From assembly GCF_900111555.1 (NCBI RefSeq), contig NZ_FOHZ01000001.1, positions 310,001-374,000 on the forward strand: a DNA stretch of 64,000 nt. Direction: 5' to 3'. Position 1 is the stretch's first letter; the number at the start of each line of letters is the position of its first letter. Position numbers and translations under genes: made by a program. Source of the DNA: Marinobacter segnicrescens. Lineage in GTDB: Bacteria; Pseudomonadota; Gammaproteobacteria; Pseudomonadales; Oleiphilaceae. A model generated the notes under the pieces. It searched no databases, was not told the origin of the DNA, and was given only the letters and a program-made list of their open reading frames with translations. Positions 1 to 15,100 of the stretch are shown piece after piece.

Positions 1-266
1 TTATTGGCGTCGCCCAGTTCCCGGTAATCCCGGCCATAGCGCCAGGCAATGCTGTACAGTGTCTCCCCCCGCTCGACCACATGGCGGCCCCAGTAAACCG
101 GCGGGTTATAGGCACTGTCACCGTATATGGCCGAGGTGTTACAACCAACCAGGGAGGGGAGCGCCATCACGGTCAGCAACAGCAAAAGAACCAGTCGCCC
201 AAGATCCTGGTGGACCCGGGAACGGGGGGCGGAAGCCGCTTGGTGCTGACTGGACCTATAATTCAC
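1..266 (-). CDS. nlpD: NlpD-like LysM lipoprotein, N-terminal part (cut by window edge)
   Basis: About 88 N-terminal residues are present and the rest lies before base 1. After a basic n-region comes a leucine-rich hydrophobic stretch ending in the lipobox LVGC, so this is an outer-membrane lipoprotein. A LysM peptidoglycan-binding domain begins at VERGETLYSIAWRYG. In the NlpD family a degenerate M23 domain follows and activates the septal amidase AmiC. The position beyond pcm and surE is the classical surE-pcm-nlpD-rpoS order, so rpoS is expected outside the window, possibly with a promoter inside nlpD. I chose GTG at 266 because it is the only start that keeps a full signal peptide; no clear ribosome-binding site precedes it, so the start is uncertain. 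The 234 bp between this gene and the DUF368 stop are AT-rich and hold no gene I can support. Confidence 0.85.
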   Translation of the reverse strand, partial: MNYRSSQHQAASAPRSRVHQDLGRLVLLLLLTVMALPSLVGCNTSAIYGDSAYNPPVYWGRHVVERGETLYSIAWRYGRDYRELGDAN

Positions 267-500
267 AGATATATTGATATCGTTTTTATCTCGAAATTAT
301 CTTTTCAGCTTAACATTATTTACCAGTTAATCCCCTAACCCACTAATTTATTGCATCTTTTATGCACATATCCGGGTTACCTGGCGCCATGGGCTGTTAC
401 CTCAGGAAACAAATAGCCCCAAAAAGTAACACTCATCTCACACGTCCTGTGATTAATCCCTCAATACCTTTCGGTAATACTCCTCAAACCGCCAGTTTCG

Positions 501-1457
501 TCACACATCAGCTGTCGCGCTTTGCCGACGCTCTGAACGTCCGGCCAGCCACTCACCAACCAGGACCAGCCCGACTCCGGCAATCAGGGCCATGATAGCC
601 ACCGGTACCTGCGCAGGTTCTCCCGTAACCTCCGCATAACGCACGGGTAAAACACTCACCTGTTCCATTGGCACCCGGGCGCCACCGCTGTCTATCCGCC
701 AGCTGAGTACTTCCTGCCAGGGCCATACCCGGTTGAGGGCACCGATCATAAAACCGGTCAACACTGCCAGCACCGCATCATGGCCCTTGCGGAGGGCATA
801 GCCCAACAAACGTGCGAAACTCAGCAGCCCCAGCACACACCCTGCCATGAACAGGCCAATGAGCGCTATGTCCAGTTCCCTCACCGCTGCAAGCACCGGT
901 GCGTACATACCCAGTATCAACAATATGAAACTGCCTGACAGGCCCGGAAGGATCATCGCACAGATGGCCACCGCCCCGGACAGGAAGAAACCCAGCGCCC
1001 CCGGATCCACCTGCCCGGCGGACAACGTGGTCACCCACCAGGCGAAAACTGCACCGCCTGCCACGGGCATGGCAAGCCAGGCCGCAGGTGCCTTCAACTG
1101 ACGAAACACGTGCCATACGGACGCAAGGATCAGACCGAAGAAGAAACTCCAGAGGGCGATCGGGTAAGCGTCCAGGGCCCAGGTAATGAGGTTGGCAAGC
1201 GTTGCAATACTGACCAGGATGCCAGTGAGAAGTACGACAAGAAAGGTACCGTCTACCTGGTTCCAGAACCGGCGAACCCGCCCCCGGAACAGATCGTTGA
1301 TAGTGGCAGAGGGCACCGCCGCGATAGCGCTCAGCAAGCGAAAGTAGATGCCGGTAATAAACGCGACCGTCCCGCCTGAAACCCCGGGCACTACATCCGC
1401 AGCCCCCATGGCCATGCCCCGGATGAACACCCCGGCATAGTGCTTGAATCCCTTCAA
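501..1457 (-). CDS. popT: DUF368 membrane protein, predicted polyprenyl-phosphate translocase PopT
   Basis: A 318-residue polytopic membrane protein of the DUF368 family. The signature is near the N-terminus ([17 protein letters not shown]), with a second glycine-rich repeat, [16 protein letters not shown], around residue 180. DUF368 proteins have been reported to return undecaprenyl phosphate across the inner membrane for reuse in peptidoglycan and surface-polysaccharide synthesis; the role here is inferred from family membership. The start is TTG at 1457, overlapping the pcm stop by 4 bp (TTGA). It is supported by a strong GGAGGAG seven bases upstream, so translation is probably coupled to pcm. 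Placement between pcm and nlpD fits an envelope function. Confidence 0.85.
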   Translation of the reverse strand: MKGFKHYAGVFIRGMAMGAADVVPGVSGGTVAFITGIYFRLLSAIAAVPSATINDLFRGRVRRFWNQVDGTFLVVLLTGILVSIATLANLITWALDAYPIALWSFFFGLILASVWHVFRQLKAPAAWLAMPVAGGAVFAWWVTTLSAGQVDPGALGFFLSGAVAICAMILPGLSGSFILLILGMYAPVLAAVRELDIALIGLFMAGCVLGLLSFARLLGYALRKGHDAVLAVLTGFMIGALNRVWPWQEVLSWRIDSGGARVPMEQVSVLPVRYAEVTGEPAQVPVAIMALIAGVGLVLVGEWLAGRSERRQSATADV

Positions 1458-2107
1458 CGAACAACTCCTCCAAGGAGAGGCACAAAGCGAACAGGTTCAA
1501 TATCTTCCGTATGGAACTGGTCGCCATCCCTGGTGATTCTGACCAGCATCTGATGCTCCTCGCCCACGGGAATCACCATGACACCACCGTCCGCCAGCTG
1601 GTCCAGCAACTCCTGGGGGACCACCCTTGGGGCAGCAGTAACGATGATGCCATCGTAGGGCGCGTGCTCAGGCCAGCCCATGGGCCCGTCCGCCAGGCGC
1701 AGCATGACGTTGCGCATTTTCAGCAGGTGCATACGTTCCCGGGCCTTGTCCTGCAACGGCTTGATACGTTCTACGCTGTATACTTCGTCGCACAGGCGGG
1801 CCAGGATAGCGGTCTGGTAACCGGACCCGGTGCCAAGCTCCAGCACCTTTTTCGGACTCGCACTCATGAGCACTTCCGTCATCCGGGCGACGATGTAGGG
1901 TTGGGACAGCGTCTGGCTGTAACCTATGGGCAGCGCGGTGTCCTCGTAGGCACGATGGGCCAGGGCCTCGTCCAGGAAAATGTGGCGGGGGATCTCTTCC
2001 ATAACGCCCAACACCCGCTCGTCCCGGATGCCCGCCTCCCGCAGGCGCTGGATCAGCCGCAGCCGGGTGCGCCGTGAAGTCATTCCGATTCCGTCAATGG
2101 CAACCAT
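1454..2107 (-). CDS. pcm: Protein-L-isoaspartate O-methyltransferase
   Basis: Transfers a methyl group from S-adenosylmethionine to L-isoaspartyl residues of aged proteins, starting their repair in the cytoplasm. The Rossmann SAM-binding motif [15 protein letters not shown] is clear, preceded by the family signature [13 protein letters not shown] and followed by the conserved C-terminal block RFVPL. The chosen ATG overlaps the surE stop as TGATG and has GGAGG ten bases upstream, giving 217 residues, close to the usual ~208. An in-frame start at 2128 would add seven residues. The gene overlaps surE by 1 bp and popT by 4 bp, indicating one translationally coupled operon. Confidence 0.95.
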   Translation of the reverse strand: MVAIDGIGMTSRRTRLRLIQRLREAGIRDERVLGVMEEIPRHIFLDEALAHRAYEDTALPIGYSQTLSQPYIVARMTEVLMSASPKKVLELGTGSGYQTAILARLCDEVYSVERIKPLQDKARERMHLLKMRNVMLRLADGPMGWPEHAPYDGIIVTAAPRVVPQELLDQLADGGVMVIPVGEEHQMLVRITRDGDQFHTEDIEPVRFVPLLGGVVR

Positions 2108-2856
2108 CAGCGTCCGGCCTCCACCCATTGCCTTAACGATGAAAGGGCGTCGTGTTTGGTCATATCGATATGGACTGGTGTTACCGAAACGTAGTTCTGG
2201 CTGATTGCATGGAAGTCCGTTCCCGCCCCGGCGTCGGCACCTTCACCCGCCGCCCCGATCCAGTAGCGGGACTTGCCCCGCGGGCAGGTCATGGGCACGG
2301 CACCCTCGGCCCGCGCACGATGTCCCAGGCGGGTTACCCGGAAGCCGGCGACCTCGTCCCAGGGCACATCCGGCACATTAACGTTGAGGATGCAGCGGCC
2401 GCCGAGATCCGGCCAGTCTTCCCGCTCGACCAGCATGCGCACTACCTTCGCCGCCGTCTCGTAATGGAAGTGACCATCATTGACCAGGGAAACGGCAATG
2501 GCCGGCAGGCCCAGGTGGCGGCCCTCGGTAGCGGCAGCCACTGTGCCTGAGTAGATAATGTCGTCGCCGAGGTTGGCATGGGTGTTGATACCGGAAATGA
2601 CCCGGTCAAAGGGTTTATCAAACAACCCGTTAACGGCCAGGTGTACGCAGTCCGTGGGAGTGCCATCCACTGAGTGGAAGCCCCCTGGGTGCTTCTCCAC
2701 GGTCAATGGCCGGTTCAGGGTCAGGGAATTACTGGCGCCACTGTGATCCCGGTCCGGGGCGACCACCTCAAGTTCGGCCAGCCCTTCCAGGCCGGCGTGC
2801 AGGGCCACCAGTCCCGGGGAGTGAACCCCGTCATCGTTGGACAGCAAGATACGCAC
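2107..2856 (-). CDS. surE: 5'/3'-nucleotidase SurE
   Basis: Metal-dependent survival nucleotidase acting on nucleoside monophosphates (and short polyphosphate in some species). The N-terminus RILLSNDDG carries the metal-binding Asp pair, and [15 protein letters not shown] supplies further active-site residues. The GTG at 2856 is preferred: it has GGAGAG ten bases upstream and gives 249 residues starting directly before the nucleotidase core, matching the family. An ATG at 2901 would add a 15-residue extension not typical of SurE. It lies directly upstream of pcm with a TGATG junction, the classical stationary-phase surE-pcm arrangement. Confidence 0.93.
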   Translation of the reverse strand: MRILLSNDDGVHSPGLVALHAGLEGLAELEVVAPDRDHSGASNSLTLNRPLTVEKHPGGFHSVDGTPTDCVHLAVNGLFDKPFDRVISGINTHANLGDDIIYSGTVAAATEGRHLGLPAIAVSLVNDGHFHYETAAKVVRMLVEREDWPDLGGRCILNVNVPDVPWDEVAGFRVTRLGHRARAEGAVPMTCPRGKSRYWIGAAGEGADAGAGTDFHAISQNYVSVTPVHIDMTKHDALSSLRQWVEAGR

Positions 2857-2998
2857 GATTTTCAGTCTCTCCGAAAGTGTCCTGGCGGTATGTGCCGCCA
2901 TTTTTGAAAGCGATGAGGAATTCTAACGGATAAAACGTGTTATTTCTGTCACGGTACGGAAGTTCTGCAAGCTTCAGGCGCCAGAATACCGTCAGAAC

Positions 2999-4045
2999 TC
3001 AGTCAACGTCCTTTGGAGAGACAACCGCAGAAAGAAAGGTGGTGGCATATTGACCCGGCAGGAGAGTGAATGACAGGTCCAGCCATCGACCACCACCTTC
3101 GGCCGGGAACGACCATTCCAGATCCGCCGGCAATAATCTGAGCGAGCGACGATCAGGCGACATGCGGGTGCTGGCAAACACCTGCGCCACGTCGGGATAA
3201 CGCGCAACCACCCCCCGCTCAAGGCTTTCCTGCTGTCCGGTGGCGCGGGTGCCCCCATCACCCCACAGTGGACCCGTGGGCTCCGACGCTGGCTCACCAT
3301 CCAGCATCTGGTCCCAGTCTTCCCGGAGCACCCTTTCTGCCAACACCTCATTGAACAACCAGGAGCGGGCCGCTGAAAAGTAAAGCCCCTCACGGTTGCT
3401 GCCGGCGCGGCGATTACGGCGCTTGCCACCGGTGTTTCCCGCCATGGCGACAGCGCGGTCCAGGTTACCGCCTTCATGGCCAAAACGTTGCAGACCAAAA
3501 TAATTGGGGCAGCCGCGCTGGCGGAGCGCTTCAAGCCGATCGGTGATGGCCTGGGCGTTACCGTTCAGATCACGCAGCCGTATTTCGAAACGGTTGGCCT
3601 GGTGTTCCCCGGTTCGAAGTTTGCGGCCCCGACGGACAACGGCCAGTACACGCCACTGATCCTGCACCTGCTGAATGTTCCGCAGGAAGGAGGCATCGTC
3701 GGCCTCCAGCCCTGGACGCTGGACGCTGAACCACTGCCGGGTAATCGCATGGCGATCCTTGAGACCGCTGTAGCCGACTCCGCGATCACCACACCTCGCA
3801 AGCTTGCCTAACTGACTGGCCACCCAGGGCGTGTTGTCACCGGTTTTCTCCAGGTAAATCAGCAAATGCTCACCCTCTCCGGGTACGGCCAGCTGGCCTG
3901 GAAGCGTCCCGGGATCGAGTTCCAGCACGGGCCCGCCCACGTCCAGGAGCTCTGTCACCCTGAAGTCTTCCGGACATGCCTTGAGCGTCCCGGTGCCCAC
4001 AGGCTCGCCATCAGGCCATGGCCAGTCCAGTCGCCAACGGCTCAC
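2999..4045 (-). CDS. truD: tRNA pseudouridine(13) synthase TruD
   Basis: Isomerises U13 of tRNA(Glu) to pseudouridine. The catalytic motif [14 protein letters not shown] contains the nucleophilic Asp, and the downstream NYFGLQRFG block is the TruD-specific TRUD-domain signature. Length 348 residues is normal for bacteria. The start is GTG at 4045, overlapping the ispF stop by 4 bp (GTGA), with GGGAG upstream. About 140 bp separate its stop from the surE start, so surE may have an additional promoter. Confidence 0.94.
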   Translation of the reverse strand: MSRWRLDWPWPDGEPVGTGTLKACPEDFRVTELLDVGGPVLELDPGTLPGQLAVPGEGEHLLIYLEKTGDNTPWVASQLGKLARCGDRGVGYSGLKDRHAITRQWFSVQRPGLEADDASFLRNIQQVQDQWRVLAVVRRGRKLRTGEHQANRFEIRLRDLNGNAQAITDRLEALRQRGCPNYFGLQRFGHEGGNLDRAVAMAGNTGGKRRNRRAGSNREGLYFSAARSWLFNEVLAERVLREDWDQMLDGEPASEPTGPLWGDGGTRATGQQESLERGVVARYPDVAQVFASTRMSPDRRSLRLLPADLEWSFPAEGGGRWLDLSFTLLPGQYATTFLSAVVSPKDVD

Positions 4046-4521
4046 GGACGGCTCCCGTCAAGCAGACAGATGGCCTGGCAGGCAATGCCTTCCCGCCGCC
4101 CGGTAAAGCCAAGCTTTTCGGTTGTAGTGGCCTTGACGCTGACCCGGTCTATGGGAATTCCCAGATCCTCCGCAATGTGTTGGCGCATGGCCGCCACATG
4201 GGGTGCTATCTTCGGCGACTGGGCAATGATAGTGCTGTCCACGTTGACAACTTCAAGCCCCCTTTCAGCGATCTGCCGCCTTACTTCACGAAGCAGCACC
4301 CGACTGTCAGCGCCGGCCCATTCGTCACTGGTATCCGGGAACAGGTGACCAATATCTCCCAGGGCAGCGGCACCCAGCAGCGCGTCCGCTACGGCATGCA
4401 GCAATACGTCTCCGTCTGAATGGGCTTTCAGCGCCCGGTCATGGGGAATGTGTACACCGCCGATAATAATTTCCGAGCCCTCGCAGAACGCGTGGACATC
4501 GAAACCCTGTCCTATTCTCAT
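4042..4521 (-). CDS. ispF: 2-C-methyl-D-erythritol 2,4-cyclodiphosphate synthase
   Basis: Fifth step of the MEP isoprenoid pathway: cyclises the CDP-ME 2-phosphate intermediate with release of CMP. The N-terminus [11 protein letters not shown] carries the zinc-binding Asp and His residues, followed by [11 protein letters not shown] with the third metal ligand and active-site Asp. Length 159 residues matches the family. It is 24 bp downstream of ispD and overlaps truD, so the usual ispD-ispF pair is intact. Confidence 0.96.
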   Translation of the reverse strand: MRIGQGFDVHAFCEGSEIIIGGVHIPHDRALKAHSDGDVLLHAVADALLGAAALGDIGHLFPDTSDEWAGADSRVLLREVRRQIAERGLEVVNVDSTIIAQSPKIAPHVAAMRQHIAEDLGIPIDRVSVKATTTEKLGFTGRREGIACQAICLLDGSRP

Positions 4522-4545
4522 AATACCCGCCTGGTACGAAAGGGT

Positions 4546-5256
4546 TTATCCAGCTGCCTGGCGGGCAAGGATAAACTCCGCCAGCGCCAGGTCTTCCGGA
4601 ACGGTTATCTTGATATTGTCAGTACGCCCTGTCACCACCCTGGGGTGCCAGCCCACCTGCTCCATGGCAGAGGCCTCATCGGTAATGGCCCCGGGCTGCT
4701 CGCAGACACCCCGCTGCAAGGCTGCGACCAGGTCACCATAGCGAAACATCTGAGGGGTAAAGGCCCGCCAGAGCTGTCGGCGGTCCCTGGTTACCAGAAC
4801 CTGGTCTGAACCAGGTGCCACTTCCTTGACCGTGTCGGAGACCGGCGCTGCCAGCAGTCCGCCGCATGCGTCGTCCGCAAGGGTGGACCTGAGCCGGGCG
4901 ACATCATCCGGGTGAATGCAGGGGCGGGCCACGTCGTGGACCAGCACCCAGTCATCGGCAGCGGCCCGGCCTTGCAGATGTTTCAGTGCGGCCAGTACGG
5001 AATCGGCACGCTCGGCACCACCGGGACACGGCTCTATCCGGGCATCACCGGCGCTCGCGCTGGCCGGCCACCACTGATCATCGCAATGGAGGGGAACCAC
5101 ACAGCCTGCCCAGGCCCCACAGGACAGGAGGCGTTCCAGCGTCACGTCCAGCACAAAGCGCCCATTGAGGGTGAGGTATTGTTTGGGAAGGTCAGCCTGC
5201 ATGCGCTGGCCAATGCCGGCGGCGGGAACAACAAGCCAGAAGCGCGGAGAACTCAT
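4546..5256 (-). CDS. ispD: 2-C-methyl-D-erythritol 4-phosphate cytidylyltransferase
   Basis: Third MEP-pathway enzyme, coupling CTP to MEP. The nucleotide-binding N-terminus VVPAAGIGQRMQADLPKQY has the glycine-rich loop and Lys typical of IspD. HDVARPCI and TDEASAME-like blocks follow in the order seen in the family. Length 236 residues is normal. It sits 27 bp after ftsB, reproducing the widespread ftsB-ispD-ispF order. Confidence 0.95.
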   Translation of the reverse strand: MSSPRFWLVVPAAGIGQRMQADLPKQYLTLNGRFVLDVTLERLLSCGAWAGCVVPLHCDDQWWPASASAGDARIEPCPGGAERADSVLAALKHLQGRAAADDWVLVHDVARPCIHPDDVARLRSTLADDACGGLLAAPVSDTVKEVAPGSDQVLVTRDRRQLWRAFTPQMFRYGDLVAALQRGVCEQPGAITDEASAMEQVGWHPRVVTGRTDNIKITVPEDLALAEFILARQAAG

Positions 5257-5283
5257 AGGGTGGCAGCAACAGTGGCCGGGAAC

Positions 5284-5556
5284 TCAGGGCTCCACAACCA
5301 GGAAGAAGGTTTCGTCACGGTGAATCAGGCCCAGGTTCTTGCGGGCACGCTCCTCAACCGCTCCCTGCCCTGAGCCCAGGTTGCGAACCTCGGCGTACAG
5401 GCGCTCGTTACGGGCAGCGAGCTTTGCGTTTTCCGCTCGCTGCTCGGCAATAGTCTCGTCCAGACTCCAGACCTGGGCGTAACTGCCTTCCCCCACCCAC
5501 AGGCGCACCTGCAGCAGGACAATCAGTATCACCATGACGGACCAGAGCACTTTCAT
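5284..5556 (-). CDS. ftsB: Cell division protein FtsB
   Basis: Ninety-residue bitopic inner-membrane protein: a short cytoplasmic start, one transmembrane segment (about residues 3-20), then a leucine-zipper-like periplasmic coiled coil (AENAKLAARNERLYAEV) and the conserved ERARKNLGLI element. FtsB forms the FtsQLB complex that activates septal peptidoglycan synthesis. The start is ATG at 5556. Position between eno and ispD is the standard gammaproteobacterial order. Confidence 0.94.
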   Translation of the reverse strand: MKVLWSVMVILIVLLQVRLWVGEGSYAQVWSLDETIAEQRAENAKLAARNERLYAEVRNLGSGQGAVEERARKNLGLIHRDETFFLVVEP

Positions 5557-5698
5557 GAAACGATTCCATTATTCCTTTGGGTCGCGGTCAGACCACGAAG
5601 CCTGCGACGGATACCGGTGCAAGAAGCTGCCACCCACCGCAGGCACCCAGAGTCTAGCCCAGTCCGCGCAATGATGCACGGACCGGCAGACAGGCCTT

Positions 5699-7000
<1,302 letters not shown>

Positions 7001-7065
7001 CTATCTCCGGATAGTGTCTGACTTGAAGAAACATTCCACGATTCGTAGCTGTGCCAGAGACAACC

Positions 7066-7932
<867 letters not shown>

Positions 7933-7946
7933 TTATGGCCGGGCGA

Positions 7947-9614
<1,668 letters not shown>

Positions 9615-9676
9615 TCATCTCAAGATGGGACGCCAGATTACCAGAAAGCCCCCCACTGCTCAATCCGGACAGCCTG

Positions 9677-10996
9677 CTATTTACGATCGCAGACAATGCC
9701 CTCCTCCCGTCGAATATCCAGTTGCCAGCCAGCCTCTGTCGTATGCTCCTTCTGCGGTAACTGCCAGAGGTCGCCCACGGCCACCAGTTCGTCGCGCCGG
9801 AATACCAGTGGCAAACGATCCCGCTCCCAGGGCGGGACGCTCCGTTCCTGCAGCCATTTCTTCAGGGGCCGGGAAGGGCCGCCAGCCCGCTCCCGCAGAC
9901 GCTCACCACCCCGCCGGTGTGTGAGCAGCAGGGAGACCCCGGAACCAGCCTCGCCCTTGAGGCTGACTGTATAATCGCCGTCCCGGATCGTCCGGCCCGG
10001 CTCCAGGAACTGATCCCCGGCTACCGGATCGGGGTAACGGGTAACCCGGTAAATATGGCCCTGAAAACGACGCAGGGCAAATGGGCCAACGGGGATTTCC
10101 GGCATGGCATCGGCGGCGGCCAATACCAGCCCATCGAGCTCACGGTCTGACAGGGTGCGATCCAGGCTATCACCCAGCCACCACTGCAACAGGTTGCGAC
10201 GGGCCGATAGCGGCAACTCGCCAAACCCCTCGAGACGAATCCGGTGCGGTCCGTCCGCCAGTTGCTCGAAATGGGAACGGGCCAGAAGGTCGGCAAGTTC
10301 CTGCGCTTCCCGGCAGGCCCGAGCCGTCGCAGCCAGGCGCGCACCCAGGCCCGGCCAGCGTGCAGACAACAGGGGAATGATCCGGTGACGAAGAAAGTTG
10401 CGGTCGACATCGGTGGCTGCGTTCGTGGGATCCTCCTGCCAGCCGATGCCCGCTGCCTGGGCCTGGCGCCGCAGTAATTCACGGTCTGCTCCGAGCAGCG
10501 GACGCACCAGCCGGCCCTCGCCCAGGGGGCGCTCTGCCGGAATCCCCCCCAGCCCGCGCACACCGGTACCACGCAGGAACCGGAACAGCAGGGTTTCCAC
10601 CTGGTCATCGCCGTGGTGGGCCATCAGGAGCACATCTCCGGGACCCAGGCGATCTGCGAACACCTGGTAGCGAGCGTCACGGGCGGACGTTTCCACACTG
10701 CCGGCGGCTCTGATCCGCACGGGCACCACTTCCAGGGGAATGCCCAGTGCCTGGCAGGTCTCCACACTGGCAGCCTCGAAGCCGGCTGCGGCGGGTTGTA
10801 GCTGGTGATTAACGTGGATGGCAGAAAGCCCGTTGGCACAGTGGCCAAAGACCTGGTGAGCGAGGTGAAGCAGAACCATGGAGTCCAGGCCGCCGGAGAG
10901 GGCGACCCGGATATGACCGGTAACCGTCAGCGCCTGGAAGGGCGCCAGCAGTTCCGGGAAAAAGGTCTCCGGGCGATGATTACCGCCCGGTGTCAT
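9677..10996 (-). CDS. tilS: tRNA(Ile)-lysidine synthetase TilS
   Basis: Adds lysine to C34 of tRNA(Ile) with anticodon CAU, giving lysidine and recoding Met to Ile; this is essential in bacteria. The PP-loop ATPase motif [15 protein letters not shown] is near residue 33, followed by VNHQLQPAA and [13 protein letters not shown]. At 439 residues it is the long gammaproteobacterial form with C-terminal substrate-binding domains. The ATG overlaps the accA end by 17 bp, so it is translated from the accA message. Confidence 0.93.
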   Translation of the reverse strand: MTPGGNHRPETFFPELLAPFQALTVTGHIRVALSGGLDSMVLLHLAHQVFGHCANGLSAIHVNHQLQPAAAGFEAASVETCQALGIPLEVVPVRIRAAGSVETSARDARYQVFADRLGPGDVLLMAHHGDDQVETLLFRFLRGTGVRGLGGIPAERPLGEGRLVRPLLGADRELLRRQAQAAGIGWQEDPTNAATDVDRNFLRHRIIPLLSARWPGLGARLAATARACREAQELADLLARSHFEQLADGPHRIRLEGFGELPLSARRNLLQWWLGDSLDRTLSDRELDGLVLAAADAMPEIPVGPFALRRFQGHIYRVTRYPDPVAGDQFLEPGRTIRDGDYTVSLKGEAGSGVSLLLTHRRGGERLRERAGGPSRPLKKWLQERSVPPWERDRLPLVFRRDELVAVGDLWQLPQKEHTTEAGWQLDIRREEGIVCDRK

Positions 10997-11933
10997 AGCG
11001 GGTCAGGCGCTCGTAGCGCCGGGCCACCAGCTCGTCCTGGCTAAGGCTGCCAAACTCGTGCAAGCCTTTGAGCAATTCCTCTTTAAGGGCGTCAGCTGTT
11101 TTCTGGGGATCACGGTGGGCACCGCCCAGCGGCTCCTTCACTACGGTATCAGCAACGCCCAGCTCCTTGAGCCGCGCCGCAGTAACACCCATGGCCTCGG
11201 CCGCCTGGGAGGCATAGTCTGCGCTCTTCCAGAGGATAGACGCACAGCCTTCCGGTGAAATAACGGCGTAGGTGGAATACTGGAGCATGTACAGATGATC
11301 GCAAACACCGATCGCAAGGGCGCCACCGGAGCCGCCCTCACCCACTACCGTCGACAGAATGGGCGTATTCAGGCGAGACATGACTGCCAGGTTGCGGGCA
11401 ATGGCCTCACTCTGGCCGCGCTCTTCCGCGCCAATTCCCGGATAGGCACCCGGAGTGTCAATAAATGTCAGCACCGGCATGCGGAAACGCTCGGCCATTT
11501 CCATCAGGCGCATGGCCTTGCGATAGCCTTCCGGGCGGGGCATGCCAAAGTTGCGGCGTACCTTGTCCCTGACCTCGCGACCTTTCTGGTGGCCAATCAC
11601 CATCACCGGCTGGTTTTCCAGCCGTGCGGTGCCACCGACAATGGAGAGGTCATCGGCATAGGCCCGGTCACCATGCAACTCGTCGAAATCGTCGAACATC
11701 ATCTCGATATAGTCGAGGGTGTAGGGTCGGCGAGGATGGCGGGCAAGCCTTGCAATATCCCAGGAGGCAAGGTCCGAGAAGATGCTCTCGGTCAGGCTGA
11801 TGCTCTTGGTGCGCAGCCGGTTGATCTCGTCGGTAATGTTGATTTCGGTGTCATTACCTACCAGTCGAAGCTCTTCAATCTTGGCTTCAAGGTCGGCAAT
11901 TGGCTGTTCGAAGTCCAGGTAATTAGGGTTCAT
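10980..11933 (-). CDS. accA: Acetyl-CoA carboxylase carboxyltransferase subunit alpha
   Basis: Alpha half of the carboxyltransferase that moves CO2 from biotin to acetyl-CoA, the committed step of fatty-acid synthesis. The 317 residues begin with the helical N-terminus seen in AccA and include [11 protein letters not shown] and the crotonase-fold oxyanion region [18 protein letters not shown]. It lies between dnaE and tilS, the common gammaproteobacterial order. A 200-bp gap to dnaE contains a small GGCCTT/AAGGCC hairpin (near 11984) but no gene. Confidence 0.97.
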   Translation of the reverse strand: MNPNYLDFEQPIADLEAKIEELRLVGNDTEINITDEINRLRTKSISLTESIFSDLASWDIARLARHPRRPYTLDYIEMMFDDFDELHGDRAYADDLSIVGGTARLENQPVMVIGHQKGREVRDKVRRNFGMPRPEGYRKAMRLMEMAERFRMPVLTFIDTPGAYPGIGAEERGQSEAIARNLAVMSRLNTPILSTVVGEGGSGGALAIGVCDHLYMLQYSTYAVISPEGCASILWKSADYASQAAEAMGVTAARLKELGVADTVVKEPLGGAHRDPQKTADALKEELLKGLHEFGSLSQDELVARRYERLTRYDTGR

Positions 11934-12133
11934 GGTATTCCATCAACTTGTGTCTGTTCCGCCGCCCAGTTTCCAGCCCGGCCTTTCAGGAAGGCCAACC
12001 ATCGCAGGGGCAGCAGGTTCAAATTTTGTCTAAAGATACCAATGCAAGGCTTTGTAAAAAAGCGGACCTTGGTATTAATGTGACCTGGCCTGACGAACCA
12101 TCTGCCTTAAACATCAGCCAGGCGGAACATCCA

Positions 12134-15100
12134 TCAATCATAGACCAGTTCCACACGGTTATCGCCCACCAGGTATCTCAGCTCCAACAGGAGGTTATCA
12201 TCGGGCTGCACCCGCCAGTTTTCTCCCAGCTCGATCCGGGTACTGGCGCCCTCGCCCCGGTATTCGATCCACACCGGGCTGCCCTGGTTACGGAAGGGCC
12301 TGAGAGTATTGTCCAGCTTGTCCAGCAGGCCATTCTGCAACTGGCCGGCCTCCAGCTTCAGTTGCAGGCCACGACTGAAGGACTGCCGTGCGGTCGCCAC
12401 ATCCATCACCGAACTTACCCGCATTTTCATCTGGCCGGAGTAGTCATCGTGGCTGACCTGCCCCTCCAGCACAATCACCTGGTCCGATTGCAATAATTCC
12501 CGGTTCTCGTTGAAGGCCTCCGAGAAGAGGGTCGCCTCGATACGGCCGCTGCGGTCATCCAGGGTCACAAAGCACATGGTGGAGCCGGTACGGGTCTTCA
12601 TGGTGCGCTGGGCGACGATCAGACCCGCGACCCGCTGCGGCGACCGGGAAGGCTGCAGGTCAGCGATGGAGGAGCGCACGAATCGGCGCACTTCCTTCTC
12701 ATATTCATCGAATGGATGGCCCGTCAGGTAAAGGCCGAGGGTGTCCTTCTCGCCCTTGAGGCGTTCTTTTTCCGGCCACTCCCGGACATTCGCCACATCG
12801 GCAAACGGGTCTCCGCCGTCATCGCCGCCCAGCAGGTCGCCGAACATGTCGGTCATACCCACAGACTCGTTCCGGGACTGCTGACCCGCCTGCTGTATGG
12901 CCTTGTCGATACTGGCCATCAGCTGGGCCCGGCCCGGGCCGAGTTTATCCACCGCACCCGCCCGGATCAGCGCTTCCAGGGCACGCTTGTTGACCTTTTT
13001 CAGGTCCACACGGCAGCAAAAATCAAACAGGTCCTTGTAGGGGCCGCCTTGCCGCCGGGCTTCCACGATGCTCTGGATGGGGCCTTCACCCAACCCCTTG
13101 ATTGCGCCCAGGCCGTAGACGATCTGTCCTTCGTCGTTAACCGTGAAGGTATACTCCGACATGCTCACGTCCGGCAGTACCAGGTCCAGCCCCATGGCGC
13201 GGCATTCTTCCACCAGGGTGACCACCTTGTCGGTGTTCTGCATATCGGCGGTGAGCACAGCCGCCATGAACTCGGCCGGATAATGGGCTTTCAGCCACAG
13301 GGTCTGGTAGGACACCAGGGCGTAGGCCGCAGAGTGGGACTTGTTGAAGCCGTAGCCGGCAAACTTCTCCACCAGGTCGAAGATGTTCTCGGCCAGGGTC
13401 TTGTCAATGCCATTGTTGGCGCAGCCATCCAGGAAGATGGCCTTCTGCTTGGCCATCTCCTCGGGTTTCTTCTTACCCATGGCACGGCGAAGCATGTCCG
13501 CGCCACCCAGGGTATAGCCCGCCATCACCTGGGCGATCTGCATGACCTGCTCCTGGTAAAGGATGACCCCGTAGGTGGGCTCCAGAACAGGCTTCAGACC
13601 TTCATACTGATAGTCGGGGTGCGGGTAGGACAGCGGCTGCCGTCCGTGCTTCCGGTCAATGAAGTCATCCACCATGCCGGACTGCAGAGGCCCCGGGCGG
13701 AACAGCGCCACCAGGGCGATCATGTCCTCCAGGGAATCCGGCTGCAGCCGACGGATCAGGTCCTTCATGCCCCGGGATTCCAGCTGGAAAACCGCCGTGG
13801 TCTCCGCCTTTTTCAGCATGGTGAACGAGGGCACGTCATCCAGCGGGATGTCGTTGATATCCAGTTCCGGTTCGCCCCGCTTTTCCCGGCGCGGGTTGAT
13901 CATCTTCAGTGCCCAGTCGATGATGGTGAGGGTACGCAGGCCCAGGAAGTCGAACTTCACCAGGCCGGCGTCTTCCACGTCACCCTTGTCGAACTGGGTC
14001 ACCAGGCTACCGCCTTCGTCATCACAGTACAGCGGCGAGAAATCGGTAATCTTGGTAGGCGCGATCACTACGCCCCCGGCGTGCTTGCCGGCGTTCCGGC
14101 AGACACCCTCAAGCTTCAGGGCCATTTCCCAGATTTCCTGGGCTTCCTCGTCCTGTTCCAGGAACTCGCGAAGCTGTTCCTCCTGCTCCACCGCCTTTTC
14201 CAGGGTCATGCCCACTTCGAAGGGGATCATCTTGGACAGGCGGTCCGCCAGGCCGTAGGACTTGCCCTGGACCCGGGCCACGTCCCGCACCACCGCCTTG
14301 GCGGCCATGGTACCGAAGGTAATGATCTGGGAAACCGCCTCGCGACCATACTTGTCGGCCACATAGTCAATCACACGGTCACGGCCTTCCATGCAGAAGT
14401 CGACGTCAAAGTCGGGCATGGAAACCCGTTCCGGGTTGAGGAATCGCTCGAACAGGAGGTCATACTGCAGCGGATCCAGGTCGGTGATCAACAGCGCGTA
14501 GGCCACCAACGAGCCGGCACCGGAACCCCGGCCCGGTCCTACCGGCACGCCATTGTTCTTGGCCCACTTGATAAAGTCCATCACGATCAGGAAGTACCCG
14601 GGGAACCCCATCTGGATGATGATATCCAGCTCGAAGTTCAGGCGCTTGTAGTAGGCTGCCCGCTTCTCGTCATATTCCGGATCATCCGGGCTGAGGATGG
14701 TTGCCAGGCGATCTTCCAGACCTTCCTCCGACACCTTGCGGAAGAACTCGTCCATGGTCATGCCATCGGGAATCGGGTAGTTCGGCAGGAAGTACTCACC
14801 CATACGCACCGGCACGCTGCAGCGGCGGGCGATTTCGACGGTATTTTCAATAGCCTCGGGGATGTCCTCGAACAGCTCTGACATTTCGTCGGCGCTGCGC
14901 AGGTATTGCTGGTCGCTGAAGCGGCGCTCGCGACGGGGATCGGCCAGGGTCCGGCTCTCGCCGATACAGACCCGGGCCTCGTGGGCCTCAAAGTCTTCCC
15001 GGTGAAGGAAGTGCACATCGTTGGTAGCTACCACCGGGCAGCCAGTCTCAAGGGCAAGCTCCACGCTCCCGTGAACGCAGTCTTCATCCCCGGCTCGGCC

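Noticed and set aside
12716..14881. Long open frame (721 codons) antisense to dnaE
   Set aside because: It mirrors the codon structure of dnaE in GC-rich DNA, has no ribosome-binding site and no recognisable domain; dnaE itself is certain.
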